Assembly (NCBI GenBank): GCA_009760885.1
Contig: CM019696.1
Span: 47,314,017 to 47,378,016 of the forward strand
Direction: 5' to 3'
DNA from: Achatina immaculata
Taxonomy: Eukaryota > Mollusca > Gastropoda > Stylommatophora > Achatinidae
DNA: 64,000 nt
This document shows, piece after piece, positions 48,101 to 56,642 of this stretch. The position numbers and the translations under genes are program-made. The notes under the pieces were generated by a model. That model searched no databases. It was not told the origin of the DNA and worked only from the letters and a program-made list of their open reading frames with translations. The first letter of the stretch is position 1, and each line of letters begins with the position of its first letter.

Positions 48101-51100
48101 AGTTGCCAGTGGGCAAGGATTCAGAAAGTGCTCTGCATACAATGCACTTTTTCTTTAGTTTACATTCATTGATGGTCCTTGTTATTATTCTATTAACAGT
48201 TTTAATATAGTGCATTGCTTTGAATTTAACTGTGTAAATGGCACTTTTGCAGAGTTTTAAATAGAATTAATCAGGAAAAGGAGATGGACATATGTTGGCC
48301 ACTTGATGAGAAGAAATGAGCAGAGAATCCCAAAACAAGCTATCAAGTGGAACACAACAGGCCGAAGAAAAAGGGGCAGACAGCGTGAAACTCTGAAGAG
48401 AACATTATTAAGCGAGGCCAAGTTAACAGGCATAAAATCCTTTGTTGAGGTTGAAAGACTCGCCGAAGACAGGAAATATTGGCGAACTACTTTGCGAGCC
48501 CTATGTGACGTCTAACGGCACGGGAAGGATATAAGATATAAGATAAGATTGCTTTGAATATTTAGGCCTTTTAGTTGACCTGATTATTGATCTTGTCATG
48601 TTGGTATTATTTGTAGTATCCATCTTCATTGTGTTGGTATTTTCTTTGCTCAACAATATCCATCCTGTCTTTGTTGATATAATTGCAAGTTTTAATTGTG
48701 AGGTAGATCTCTTTAGCATCCAGTTTGTTTTCTCAGTGCTTGTCTACACACTTATGAAGTGTTGCTGGTAATCAGATGTACACACTTATGAAGTGTTGCT
48801 GGTAATCAGATGTACACATTTACGAAGTGTTGCTGGTAATCAGATGTACACATTTACGAAGTGTTGCTGGTAATCAGATGTACACACTTATGAAGTGTTG
48901 CTGGTAATCAGATGTACACACTTATGAAGTGTTGCTGGTAATCAGATGTACACACTTATGAAGTGTTGCTGGTAATCAGATGTACACACTTATGAAGTGT
49001 TGCTGGTAATCAGATGTACACATTTATGAAGTGATACTGGTAATCAGATGTACACACTTATGAAGTGTTGCTGGTAATCAGATGTACACATTTATGAAGT
49101 GATACTGGTAATCAGATGTACACACTTATGAAGTGTTGCTGGTAATCAGATGTACACACTTATGAAGTGTTGCTGGTAAATCAGATGTACACACTTATGA
49201 AGTGTTGCTGGTAATCAGATGTACATACTTATGAAATGATGCTGGTAATCAGATGTACATACTTATGAAGTGATGCTGATAATCAGATGTTCACACTTAT
49301 GAAGTGATGATAGTAATCATATGTACACACTTATGAAGTAGTGTTGATAATTAGCTCTGTACACTTATGAAGTGATGCTGATAATTAGCTCTACACACTT
49401 ATGAAGTGATGATGATAATTAGCTCTACACACTTATGAAATGATGATGTTAATCAGACTTAGTTCATAACATAATCTCATAATGCTTAAGAGGCTTTTAG
49501 AGATGTGGTGGGGCCCATATTTTCCTTGAGCTGCTGACCTGGGTACCCATTTCTGCAGCTGGATAAGTGCCCTTGGAACCTGATCTCATGAGAGGGACAA
49601 GCATACTAATCACTGTGCCACTTGGGTGCCTACGTTAAAATTGCTGTACTTTTTTTTTAATATGGTTAAGTTTTTTAATAAATATATTTGGAGTGTCACA
49701 TTTTTTGGGCACATATTTTTCTGTGTATGTAGCTAGTTTGTTAGAATAATTATAATTATTGAAAAACTTTTGATGGTTCTCTTTTATGTCATAATGTGAC
49801 ATGATTGTGTTCATGTTACTTCCCATGGAACATTCTTGTACTGAGTATAAAAAGCATGCACACATTTCATCTCTTCCTCCTCCTCCTTCTTCTGTGTTTG
49901 AGTTTAGGCTCTGGATCAACGTTGCCAGGGAGGATGAAGTCCATGTTTTTCTCCAGGTTTTTGCAAGTCTGGTAGCTTCTGACCCAGGTCAGGTCTCCAT
50001 AGTGACATAAAAGTTTGACCCAGCTGAGGAGGATGGCGCAGGCTGAGACACCATCTATATTAGGAACAGAAAATTAGCCAAACAGACCTACATGCCTGCA
50101 GCAAAGAACAACAGACACCACATCACATCCTCCAGATCTACCACACAGCCAGCTCAGGCATAGGGCCTAGTCAGAGCCCATCCTCCTACAGGAGAAGCTG
50201 GACGGTGACGCTGGAGATCTGAGATGAACTGTCACATTTGTTAGAAATTGCTGTCCATGTCTGAGTGAATGATGAGGAAGAAGACAGCTTTGGGCTGAAC
50301 ATTTTTTTTTTTCATCTGCACACAAGTACAGATGGACGTTTATTTGTAGAGGATATTTAAGTTGATCATGTCGAAGAAACTGAGAAAAGTAGTTTTTCAC
50401 ATGAGTTTACTTAGAGAATTAAGCAGTGACTTTGTCACGAGTCTTACTTGGAGACATAAAAAGTATAATTTCCCTTTGTATTCCTCTTGTTTTTGTTAAT
50501 CATCATTCTTTTGATTTGCTTGTCAGGATTAACATAAGCCAAAACTTTTCGTTTATGCGCGTTCATTTTATTGCCATGAAAAACTCTTTTGTTTAGATAA
50601 ATATTAATGTGCACTGACCTTCATATTTCAGACTGCATTGTACAGACGAAGTCAAAGTGAAAATGCTCCCATTAGCTCAGAGTCTCCCCATAAACCTCCA
50701 CCAAGGTCTATGTCTGAAGAGAAACCGCAAAAGCTGGACCGGCCTATTGCAAAAGTTAAACGTAAGTTCAACCTCGGTGCATTTAGTAGGAAATCGGAAC
50801 TGACAAATAAGAAATTTGTCATGCAAATTTTTGGAAGGACATAGAATGTATCCCTTAGAATGAAAGTAATTTTAGGTATTTAGGTAGTGGGTGCTCTTTT
50901 TCACTATTTGTTTGCTCACAGTTTCTTTTTTCCCCCAAACATGATGCTTGGCCAGGTTTTTGTCTCAAGTAGAGTAGGTCTGTGCTGTTTTTAAGTAAAA
51001 GTAAGCATCAAATTCTGGAGTTCTGATGGTTTTGACCATGTATAGATATATCTTGATTTAGCAGATCCATTCTCTCATATCAGACATTTGTCTGTATTCC

Positions 51101-54100
51101 AAGCTGGACATTTATGAAGGACAGCTAAATTCTTCGCCGTGGCATCAGTCGGCAAGAGCGTGTAACTCACAATTAAAGGGAGATCAGTCACCATCAGATA
51201 TTTGTCATTTTCTCTCTCTCGTTAGTGGAGGTTGCTTTTTATTACATTTGAGGCTTTAATGTCCATGATTTCTGTTTCAGTTATCAACCCGCACAAGTCT
51301 AAATAGGGTTTTATATACACTGTTCAACAAATAAAAGCTTGTCTTCTACTTGGAGTTTCCATACTTATTAAGCTAAATCAAATGTGATGATTTTAAATCT
51401 GAAGTCAGATTTTGTCTAGGACATCAGGAAACTGTGGATGTGTGAGCTTTCTACAGAATCTGAATACAGATCCCAAAATCTGAACCCTTTGTCCTACATC
51501 AGAGAACCTACAGACTCATGTATTCATAACATCAAATGTAATGAACTGTAATCTAACAAAGAAATGTTATTACAAAGTAGTGGACCAGAAATTATGGCTT
51601 AACATTGTTTAGAGCTTCTTTAGGCACCTGCTTTTACATTTGTGAGTAGTCTTTGTTGTTCGCTGCAGACACCAGCAGTAATCACCCATCATATTGCGAG
51701 TACATCAGCAGTAATCACCCATCATATTTTGAGTACACCAACATTAATCATCCATCGTATTTCGAGTACACCAGCATTAACTCTTTGTCTGCTGGGGGTG
51801 TTTCCCTCAAAAGACCAAGGGGGGTAAATTTCACAATGTGAAATGGGATGATTGTCACATTTAAAAGAATGACAAAGGCATAATCTGATCTGTAGTATGA
51901 AGTATTATACCTTATTTTGAAGAAGAAAAAATGTATTTTGTTTTTCAATTAACATTTTTTACATTTTGTTAGTATACAACCAAAAAAAAGAGCTAAGAAC
52001 TGAGAAGAAAGAATGGAAAATGAAGGAATAAACTACATTTTTTTGGTCACTTACTCATCAAGTTAATCCACTGTAGTTGGTCATATAATTCCATAATGAA
52101 TAAAAATGTACACAAACACCTTTTCTTCACATATCATCCAAAATTTGCATGAAAATATGCACTAGTTATGTATTCACAGCAAACTAAAAACACCAAGTGG
52201 GTAGGTAATATTTACATGAAAACAAGTGGGCGGTCGTTGACTAATATTTACCAGAAAACAGGCCATTGTGTTTTGGTTTTTGTTTTTGTTTTTTAATTTG
52301 AAGCATTCCACAACATTTAATTTTTTAAATTACACAATCTCCAGCATTACTTATTGTGATATTACAGCTAGTACTAGCAAAAAGCTGAGAAGTAGTATTA
52401 CCAGCTACCCTTCTAACACATTTTGCTGCTGGACCAAAAAAAAAAACAAAAGATTTTTTGAATCAGTGCCATGTGGGTCCGAAAATTCACAGTCTCTACT
52501 ACTGCATTCTCTACACCACAGTCTAGACATTTTTAAATTAAATTCTGAGCTTGTAATGCAGAAATACTGCTCTGGATGAAAGAAACTAGCACTGGAAGCC
52601 ATATTTGTTGATAAACAAAAGCCTAGCAATGATAAACTTTGAAAAACTCGCGTTAATTGCTCTGTTTTCTGCTCAAACCATGCGCTTCATGTTAACAAAT
52701 GAATTCCGGAAGGAAGTCAACTGCTGGTTTTAAGATACTTTGATTATTTTCAAAATTAAAGAGCTACAAACCATCATCGCACTGCGCGTCTATAAGTAGG
52801 TCTTAACAGGGATGCAGCCACGCAGGACGCGTGCCAAAATAGACAAATAGTTAATCACCCATCATGTTGCGAGTACACCAGCATTAATCACCCATCATGT
52901 TGCGAGTACACCAGCATTAATCACCCATCATGTTGCGAGTACACCAGCATTAATCACCCATCATGTTGCGAGTACACCAGCATTAATCACCCATCATGTT
53001 GCGAGTACACCAGCATTAATCACCCATCATGTTGCGAGTACACCAGCATTAATCACCCATCATGTTGCGAGTACACCAGCATTAATCACCCATCATGTTG
53101 CGAGTACACCAGCATTAATCACCCATCATGTTGCGAGTACACCAGCATTAATCACCCATTATGTTGCGAGTGCACCAGCATTAATCACCCATCATGTTGC
53201 GAGTGCACCAGCATTAATCACCCATTATGTTGCGAGTACACCAGCATTAATCACCCATTATGTTGCGAGTGCACCAGCATTAATCACCCATCATGTTGTG
53301 AGTACACCAGCATTAATCACCCATTATGTTGCGAGTGCAACGGTCCAATTTTAAAAAGCCATAGTAAATGTAGCAATAGAAATTTTAGCTTGTGATTGTC
53401 CTGCAGTGATGGACAGATGTGGAGCGTAATTGATCTTTTTTTTTTCTCTCAACACAACCAGCTATGCCTGCCAGCGACAATGCAGTCAATCAGTTGCCAA
53501 TTGAGGTGTTAGATGATACAGCTGGTGGTGCAGCATCCCATGGCCGCAGCAGCACTGACGGTGAACGTGAGGTGAGGAGTTGATTCATTTCAAATCTTGT
53601 CGGTCCACGCTTGTCCGAAATTTTATTTGTTCTTAATGCTGAGCGCCACCTACATCAGAAATATTCTGAGGGAACTTTGGGGAAGAATATCTCTTAGAAT
53701 CTTGGTTGTTGCTCTGTCTGTCTCCTTGGATCTGTGAGAAGTTATTTTTATTGTGGCTGATGGGGGAAGGTGTTGAATGGGGAAAATGTTTCTTCTTGTG
53801 TGGAGATAAAGAAGATGTGGGGGGTGCAGAACGGTGAGCTGGACCCTGCTAGCAAGGCTGGGCCTTGTACTCAGGGCAGCAGTGGACAGGTATCTCAGAT
53901 TCTTGTTCAGCTGTGGAGCACTGACTGCTAGGTCAGCACCTTAAGTTCTCTTTAGGATCATAAGAGTTATATCTCTTAGACATCTTTTAGACTCTTGAAA
54001 GTTATCTTTTATACTCTTTCATCTATTAGACTCTTGAAAGTTACATATCTTATAGTTTTTTGAAAGTTACATATCTTAGACTCTTTCATCTCTTATACTC

Positions 54101-55664
54101 TTGAAAGTTACATCTCTTGCTCTTGAAAGTTACATCTCTTAGAATTTTGAAAGTTACATCTCTTAGACTCTAAGTGAGTAACATTATTCTAATTTTTACA
54201 TCCAAAAAATAATAAATTTATTATCTTGAAAAGTGCGCTCATTTCTTATTCATGAGTGGAAGTAGTTTTATGTTAAAGGTGTCAAGATAACTTAATGACC
54301 AAATCAGGGTTTCTTAAGCAGGGGTTTCCATACCCCTTGAAAGTATGTGACTCAATATCTGAACAAATTTTTCTTTGTGTAAAAATGATTGTTAGATGAG
54401 AACTTTTTAGCAGTTCTGTTTGTAGATATCCATATGTAAAGTAAAAGCAAGCTATCTTTTGTTAAGTCATGCTGGTACCTAGTAAGACAGGTGAGGGTGA
54501 CAGTTTCAGCAGTCTGGTGGAGTTGGTGTGAGGAGATTTTGGGCGATCTGTAACTGAAAAAAGGTTTAAGTAACCCTGGTGTGCTGATCTACTTAACATT
54601 TACCAAGGGTCTTGAGCTCAAATGCCACATATATGTATCACATACATTTAGCCATACATTCAAAGTCCAATCCGTTTTCCGCACCTGAAGGTAAGTGGGG
54701 GGCTTAACGTAAGAAGTATTTTATCTCTAAATGATCTCATTATAACATGTATTACATCATAGCCAGCAGGATGTAGGCTAATTGATTTTCTTGCTGTGGT
54801 GGAGCTTGATAAGAAGCTGACTTTTAAAAATCTGCTCCAGAAATTAGAGAAAACTGCCATGGTAAAGTGTGATAGCATTACTCCTAGATTCAGTGACTGT
54901 CTGTAGCTTCTGCATTTTTTGTTTGTTTTAGCCAAACAAAGTGATTGAGCACGCATTACCCACAACCAGTGTGTGACCGGCTCCGTCAGCCAGCCCACGC
55001 TTCAGCTGATGTTAGAACGGAAGGTGGGCCACACATGGGGATACCAGTCTCTGACACTTTTTGAGACGCCCAGTAGTTTACAAACGTGGGGACACTCTTT
55101 AATAAATTTCTTATTTCAATTTTTTTTTTTTTTAATTTTTGTAAATCAAGAAGCAGAGAGATCTGTTATAGTATCAGAATTGGTTAGCCATAGCTAGGCA
55201 GGACCCAACCTCACACCCTTGCTGTGCTGGTCAGAAATGGGTCTTTTACAGCAGCCTGGTGAACTAGAAAGGGATCAGCATGTTCTTTGCCATATTGGAG
55301 CATAGTGAGAACCATGATGGTGTAGTTAGCCGGACGGCATGGCTCCACCTTCTTGTGTGAGAGCACCTGTAAATGGATAAATAAACTCACAGGAGACAGT
55401 TAACTTTTGCCTTGTACCCTCACCACCATCACTGCTAAAGAGAACTTTAAAACCACTGCTCAGAGCATTTTCTTTTCTGTGACACACAAGTTCTTTTGTC
55501 ATTTGGGGTTATTTCTTATAATTGGTTCTTATTTTGACCGAATAAATGTATATACTGTGTTCTGTCTACAGGATGATTCAGATGGAAACGAACCAACCAC
55601 ATCAGCATTGGAGGAGAACGAGGAGGAGATTAGTGAAGAAGAAGTAGATGGAAATGGAGTTTAG
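31861..55664 (+). CDS. TNFR-superfamily receptor, 11 exons, 5' end missing
   Basis: Predicted type I membrane receptor for a TNF-like ligand. Joining 31861-31978, 33809-33952, 35758-35925, 38044-38116, 39730-39845, 40662-40800, 41569-41645, 42173-44094, 50632-50761, 53462-53571 and 55572-55664 gives 3090 nt, 1029 codons plus TAG, with every intron phase matching. Counting from the first visible residue, cysteine-rich domains lie at about 13-55 (six Cys, CPQG start and CC pair as in TNFR domain 1), 58-101, 103-146 and 149-190 (four Cys each). A T/S/P-rich stalk spans 193-252, the membrane segment 257-277 and the cytoplasmic tail 278-1029. N-glycosylation sequons occur in the ectodomain (VNST, RNQS, TNCT, SNCS). 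I see no death domain. The tail is hydrophilic and low complexity, so signalling through short TRAF-type motifs is possible but unproven. The exon with the start codon and signal peptide was not found; it lies upstream, perhaps outside the window. The superfamily call is firm; orthology is unknown. Confidence 0.85.
32030..32610 (+). repeat. TG-rich minisatellite in intron, including three perfect 60-bp units
   Basis: Variants of gtgtgttgaagtctcccttt ctgttatgtgtatg. Units at about 32341-32520 are identical 60-mers; flanking units are shorter. The Cys/Val/Phe-rich open frames are artefacts. Confidence 0.9.
33809..33952 (+). CDS. TNFR gene exon B: end of CRD1 and most of CRD2
   Basis: A long T tract plus tcttccag precedes the exon and gtatgt follows it; it is phase 1 at both ends. 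It encodes GQEVKPCSVNSTHDTC (end of domain 1), then QIC and a Ser/Thr stretch with two further Cys of domain 2 (DPCTDWPLDKEC). Sequons NST and NQS are present. The phase-1 border inside CRD1 agrees with the neighbouring exons. Confidence 0.88.
34540..34990 (+). repeat. ~43-bp minisatellite in intron, about 10 copies
   Basis: Units contain gatcaggatctggagaggac and ttccctgttgacaggg. Confidence 0.92.
35000..35757. other. Intron sequence
   Basis: Unique AT-rich intron with no recognised element; ends in the acceptor of exon C. Confidence 0.4.
35758..35925 (+). CDS. TNFR gene exon C: end of CRD2 and CRD3
   Basis: The acceptor is cataccacag and the donor gtaagt, both strong; phase 1 at both ends, 56 codons. 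It encodes the final Cys of CRD2 (RRCMC), then CRD3 with Cys at about 127 and 134 (YCQRRYDPCKPGHEP). The insertion between Cys 103 and 127 (rich in P, D and G) makes this domain longer than average. Confidence 0.88.
36045..36405 (+). repeat. 75-bp tandem repeat in intron, about 5 copies
   Basis: Units contain gactgtcatgcccctagaat and attaaataatgccctccag. Confidence 0.9.
36930..37025 (+). repeat. ~22-bp tandem repeat in intron
   Basis: Four to five units of gctgctaagctgtggctttt type. Confidence 0.8.
37232..37515 (+). mobile_element. tRNA-derived SINE, family A, complete copy 1
   Basis: Body about 37242-37505 between 10-bp direct repeats ctcttcacac (37232-37241 and 37506-37515). The tRNA-like head has an A box (tggcgaagtggttagagc) and a B box (ggttcggatcc). 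The body has agtcacccagctgtagaaat and gatactgaccatatcaccct, ending gggttacctttac. Confidence 0.88.
37867..38011 (+). mobile_element. Short (GAA)n-tailed retroposon insertion
   Basis: About 118 bp (37881-37998) between 13-bp direct repeats aattgatgtaatt (37868-37880 and 37999-38011). Body agccaaagttggatctcgcc ... ttttgatgctgaaaact, then (GAA)n running into A. A severely 5'-truncated target-primed insertion about 30 bp upstream of the exon D acceptor; it could be the 3' end of the autonomous LINE that uses this tail. Confidence 0.8.
38044..38116 (+). CDS. TNFR gene exon D: CRD3/CRD4 junction
   Basis: A short 73-nt exon between gtatctag and gtaagg. It enters in phase 1 and leaves in phase 2. 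It encodes GGCRPCRENYFKSFEGFS and LCEPKT. The GCxxC pair closes CRD3 and opens CRD4. Its intron flanks carry a (GAA)n-tailed insertion just upstream and a pogo-like MITE just downstream. Confidence 0.88.
38160..38316. mobile_element. pogo/Tigger-like MITE
   Basis: 153 bp between TA dinucleotides (38160-38161, 38315-38316) with inverted ends cagtcaaatctcattata and, inverted, cagtaaaatcctattg, typical of pogo-group non-autonomous elements. Confidence 0.7.
38410..38760 (-). mobile_element. LINE ORF2 3' fragment in intron
   Basis: On the minus strand: FLGYFMRRLTLQNLVITGKF, KGKTRWPRKKIFQWTDQV. This is the [YF]xGHxxRR...GK..G+RxRGRP..xW.D segment of endonuclease-RT LINEs with degraded motif. Broken and short. 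Confidence 0.65.
38783..39073 (+). mobile_element. tRNA-derived SINE, family A, complete copy 2
   Basis: Head with A box (tggctgagtggttagaca) and B box (ggttcaagtcc). Body ccttggggtccacttagctt, aaaatggataccagagaaat, gtggtactgaccacatgaca, ending gaggttacctttacc. The middle differs from copy 1, suggesting subfamilies. Confidence 0.85.
39730..39845 (+). CDS. TNFR gene exon E: CRD4 and start of stalk
   Basis: The acceptor is ccctactttcag and the donor gtaaga. It enters in phase 2 and leaves in phase 1. It encodes NCTMLGLSFIYNSVLDRTRD then SNCSKP, completing CRD4 (Cys 169 and 190), followed by a Pro/Thr stretch (PDPDPLTTPKPF) that begins the stalk. Two sequons (NCT, NCS) include the cysteines. 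Confidence 0.87.
40022..40539. mobile_element. hAT-like non-autonomous element
   Basis: About 520 bp. Left end cagtggttctctattaacag and gtctgcagaccctcc; right end gtccacagaccacaaactag then aaactgctg, roughly the inverted repeat of the left. No coding. Confidence 0.6.
40662..40800 (+). CDS. TNFR gene exon F: juxtamembrane stalk
   Basis: The acceptor is tctttccccag and the donor gtaaga. It enters in phase 1 and leaves in phase 2. It encodes a Ser/Thr-rich stretch (TTSQKPSPEV, QTSTTTSESVGSHG) ending DESGLLVPI, consistent with an O-glycosylated stalk leading to the membrane. Confidence 0.82.
40878..41046. mobile_element. hAT-like MITE, copy 3
   Basis: Left ggtgattctcaacctctggt cc and right ctgtggtccaaaatttctc/actggttgagaacctct form imperfect inverted ends like the elements at 20.5 and 24.6 kb. 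Confidence 0.6.
41268..41530 (+). repeat. ~29-bp tandem repeat in intron, about 9 copies
   Basis: Units contain cagcagtacaactttggctt and ttcctgagt; it ends 38 bp before the transmembrane exon. Confidence 0.88.
41569..41645 (+). CDS. TNFR gene exon G: transmembrane segment
   Basis: A 77-nt exon that is easy to miss because its reading frame is short. The acceptor is ttcttttctcag and the donor aaat|gtaaaa. It enters in phase 2, as exon F requires, and leaves in phase 1, matching the acceptor at 42173. It encodes GLQYICASCLCCFILGISMV followed by Lys: about 20 hydrophobic residues with five Cys and a positive stop-transfer residue. An alternative donor (atg|gtgaaa, phase 0) would pair with an alternative acceptor before 42149. 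Confidence 0.7.
42089..42122. repeat. (TA)n microsatellite
   Basis: Lies 50 bp before the acceptor of the long tail exon. Confidence 0.9.
42173..44094 (+). CDS. TNFR gene exon H: long cytoplasmic tail exon
   Basis: A single 1922-nt exon coding about 640 residues, from atatctttccag to the donor gtaagc. The protein is rich in N, G, S, Q and P and shows no globular domain or death domain. Visible features are an acidic patch (EGEVDEDEIEAR), four degenerate ~16-residue repeats at about residues 724-790 (SGGSSGQNTLE occurs twice), an RTVSFEEE site near 816 and RSISDP near 863, an exact RSxSxP pattern. The in-frame ATG at 42130 lies upstream of the splice acceptor and is not taken as a start. The C-terminal end reads TDSGSSSPCR in phase 0. 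Confidence 0.85.
44154..44731. mobile_element. piggyBac-like non-autonomous element 1
   Basis: Body 44158-44727 (570 bp) between TTAA copies, with inverted ends ctctttccgtgcc and ctcttcccgtgcc (12 of 13 identical). TTAA target duplication is diagnostic of the piggyBac superfamily. Interior: a 36-39-bp tandem repeat (44222-44350) that on the minus strand reads SDSSSDNVSDN, and a subterminal 22-bp repeat (cactatatcgactatggcac / cactatagcgactgtggcac). A 108-codon minus-strand frame exists, but homology to transposase is not recognised. It starts 60 bp after exon H. Confidence 0.82.
45048..45772 (+). repeat. 36/28-bp minisatellite in intron, about 21 copies
   Basis: Unit cttagcctgattacattaca then tattgtaccaatctgt; the short form lacks one attacatt. 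Long and short forms partly alternate. Confidence 0.92.
46207..47161 (+). repeat. 25-bp minisatellite in intron, about 38 copies
   Basis: Unit ccaagtatagctggtgtcct followed by ctggt. Strictly 25 bp with one 1-nt-class break near 46857. It produces minus-strand frames up to 321 codons (YTWTREHQL repeats) that I reject as coding. Confidence 0.95.
47165..47815. other. Intron sequence between arrays
   Basis: Unique sequence, no element recognised. Confidence 0.4.
47820..48050 (+). repeat. 28-bp minisatellite in intron, about 9 copies
   Basis: Unit ctagattgagcatcagatat followed by aatcaaat. Confidence 0.92.
48214..48559 (+). mobile_element. LINE copy 3, severely 5'-truncated
   Basis: From 48268 it matches copy 1 (tcaggaaaaggagatggaca on), reading RRNEQRIPKQAIKW and GRRKRGRQRETLKRTLL and ending ALCDV and a gggaaggatataagat tail. 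A 12-bp direct repeat attgctttgaat at 48214-48225 and 48548-48559 may be the target duplication, which would leave ~42 bp of unrelated filler at the 5' junction. Confidence 0.82.
48745..49440 (+). repeat. 34-bp minisatellite in intron, about 20 copies
   Basis: Unit gtacacacttatgaagtgtt followed by gctggtaatcagat; copies decay toward the right end. Confidence 0.93.
49480..49640 (-). mobile_element. tRNA-derived SINE, family A, inverted copy
   Basis: The reverse complement has a head ggcacagtgattagtatgct with a B-box-like atcaggttcc, then ccagctgcagaaatgggtac and ctcaaggaaaatatggg, as in 37242-37505. Confidence 0.75.
49641..50631. other. Intron sequence
   Basis: No gene or recognised element; ends at the acceptor of exon I. 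Confidence 0.4.
50632..50761 (+). CDS. TNFR gene exon I: basic/Ser tail segment
   Basis: The acceptor is ttcatatttcag and the donor c|gtaagt. It enters in phase 0 and leaves in phase 1. It encodes TALYRRSQSENAP and SSESPHKPPPRSMSEEKP. RRSQS and PPRSMS are basophilic-kinase-like sites, and KPPPR could be an SH3-type motif. It follows a 6.5-kb intron full of minisatellites. Confidence 0.83.
51665..51780 (+). repeat. 33-bp minisatellite, diverged left block
   Basis: Three to four diverged units of cagcattaatcacccatcat gttgcgagtacac type, interrupted at a TTAA by the element that follows. Confidence 0.85.
51777..52854. mobile_element. piggyBac-like non-autonomous element 2
   Basis: Body 51781-52850 (1070 bp) between TTAA copies (51777-51780, 52851-52854), with short inverted ends ctctttgtct and, inverted, ctatttgtct (9 of 10). 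Both flanks are parts of one 33-bp minisatellite unit, so the empty site is directly readable. The interior is AT-rich, with no recognised transposase. Confidence 0.78.
52851..53339 (+). repeat. 33-bp minisatellite, homogeneous right block, about 15 copies
   Basis: Units are almost identical (gcgagtacacc or gcgagtgcacc; catcatg or cattatg), much more uniform than the left block. Confidence 0.93.
53462..53571 (+). CDS. TNFR gene exon J: tail segment
   Basis: A long T/C tract ending acacaaccag is the acceptor; gtgagg is the donor. It enters in phase 1 and leaves in phase 0. It encodes PMPASDNAVNQLPIEVLDD then GRSSTDGERE. It lies about 120 bp after a 33-bp minisatellite array. No domain recognised. 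Confidence 0.8.
53955..54180 (+). repeat. Degenerate tandem repeat in intron
   Basis: Repeats of ctcttgaaagttacatctctt with variable spacers. Confidence 0.75.
54305..54578. mobile_element. hAT-like MITE, copy 4
   Basis: Ends cagggtttcttaagcaggg and, inverted, ccagggttacttaaacc; about 270 bp, no coding. Confidence 0.6.
55572..55664 (+). CDS. TNFR gene last coding exon: acidic C-terminus
   Basis: The acceptor is ttctgtctacag; phase 0; 30 codons then TAG. It encodes a strongly acidic end (LEENEEEISEEEVDGNGV). The ALEE stretch fits the loose TRAF2 core [PSAT]x[QE]E, but so would many acidic tails. Confidence 0.84.
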   Translation, partial: DDSDGNEPTTSALEENEEEISEEEVDGNGV

Positions 55665-56642
55665 CATTGAGTATATGCCTCCTTGGCATATTTTTAAAAA
55701 ATTAATATAATGCTACAAGCAGGCAACCAAAAAAAAAAAAAAATATATGCCAGTTTGCTTTGTTGAAGTCAGAAACAGGTTGAAATATGCGCCAGCTTGG
55801 CATGTAACTGTTCTAAAACTGCCATATAGCACACAGAGTTTCTGATGTAGCCGTACTCTTGTAACTTTCTTTATCGTTATTGATGTGTGTATATGCTGAC
55901 ATATCATTCTTGGCCATTACAAAAAAAAAAAACAGTGCTGCATGTAGTTCAGCCATAAGCTCAGTCCACAGTGCCATGACTGTTACACAAGTTTGCTTTG
56001 CCACTTCCAGTTTTTTGTTTGTTTGTTTGGTTTTTTTTTCATTCAACAGCTAAACCATTTTAATTTTGTATATGTTTTTATAACATCAGTGTTACGGAAT
56101 ATTCATAAATGTCATTGCATGATTGGTAATAGGGCAATAACTATATGAGACAGCTTGCCTGGCACAGCTAATAAGTTTTGTATGATATGAACATCATTAC
56201 TGTTATAGTTTGCCCCGCTACCACAATCTCCGACACGAAATGTTCTCGTAACCATCACTAACTACATTATATGTGTACTGCCCTTTCATACAGTTTTTTT
56301 GTTGTTGTTTGGCTGCATGTGAACTTAGTGTAATTTTGTGTATGGGACCGATATTTGAATGTGATATATGTTCTTTCTTTTTTTTTTTTCAAATACACCA
56401 ACAACTGTTTGTGCTGAGTACTCTGGTGTGACTCACCTTGCAGGCATATCTTCATCTGATCTATCTGCTACCTTCTGAGATCAGGGGAAAACGTAAAGAA
56501 ACCATTGGCTCAGGAAGAAATCTTTGTGGGACTTGAAACATAAACCTTCTGCTCTGTAGAGCAAATGCTTTAACTGTAGATCCACCCAGACTACTGGATA
56601 CAGGAATCTGACAGAAGTTTGACTGCTTGTCATCATTTCACC

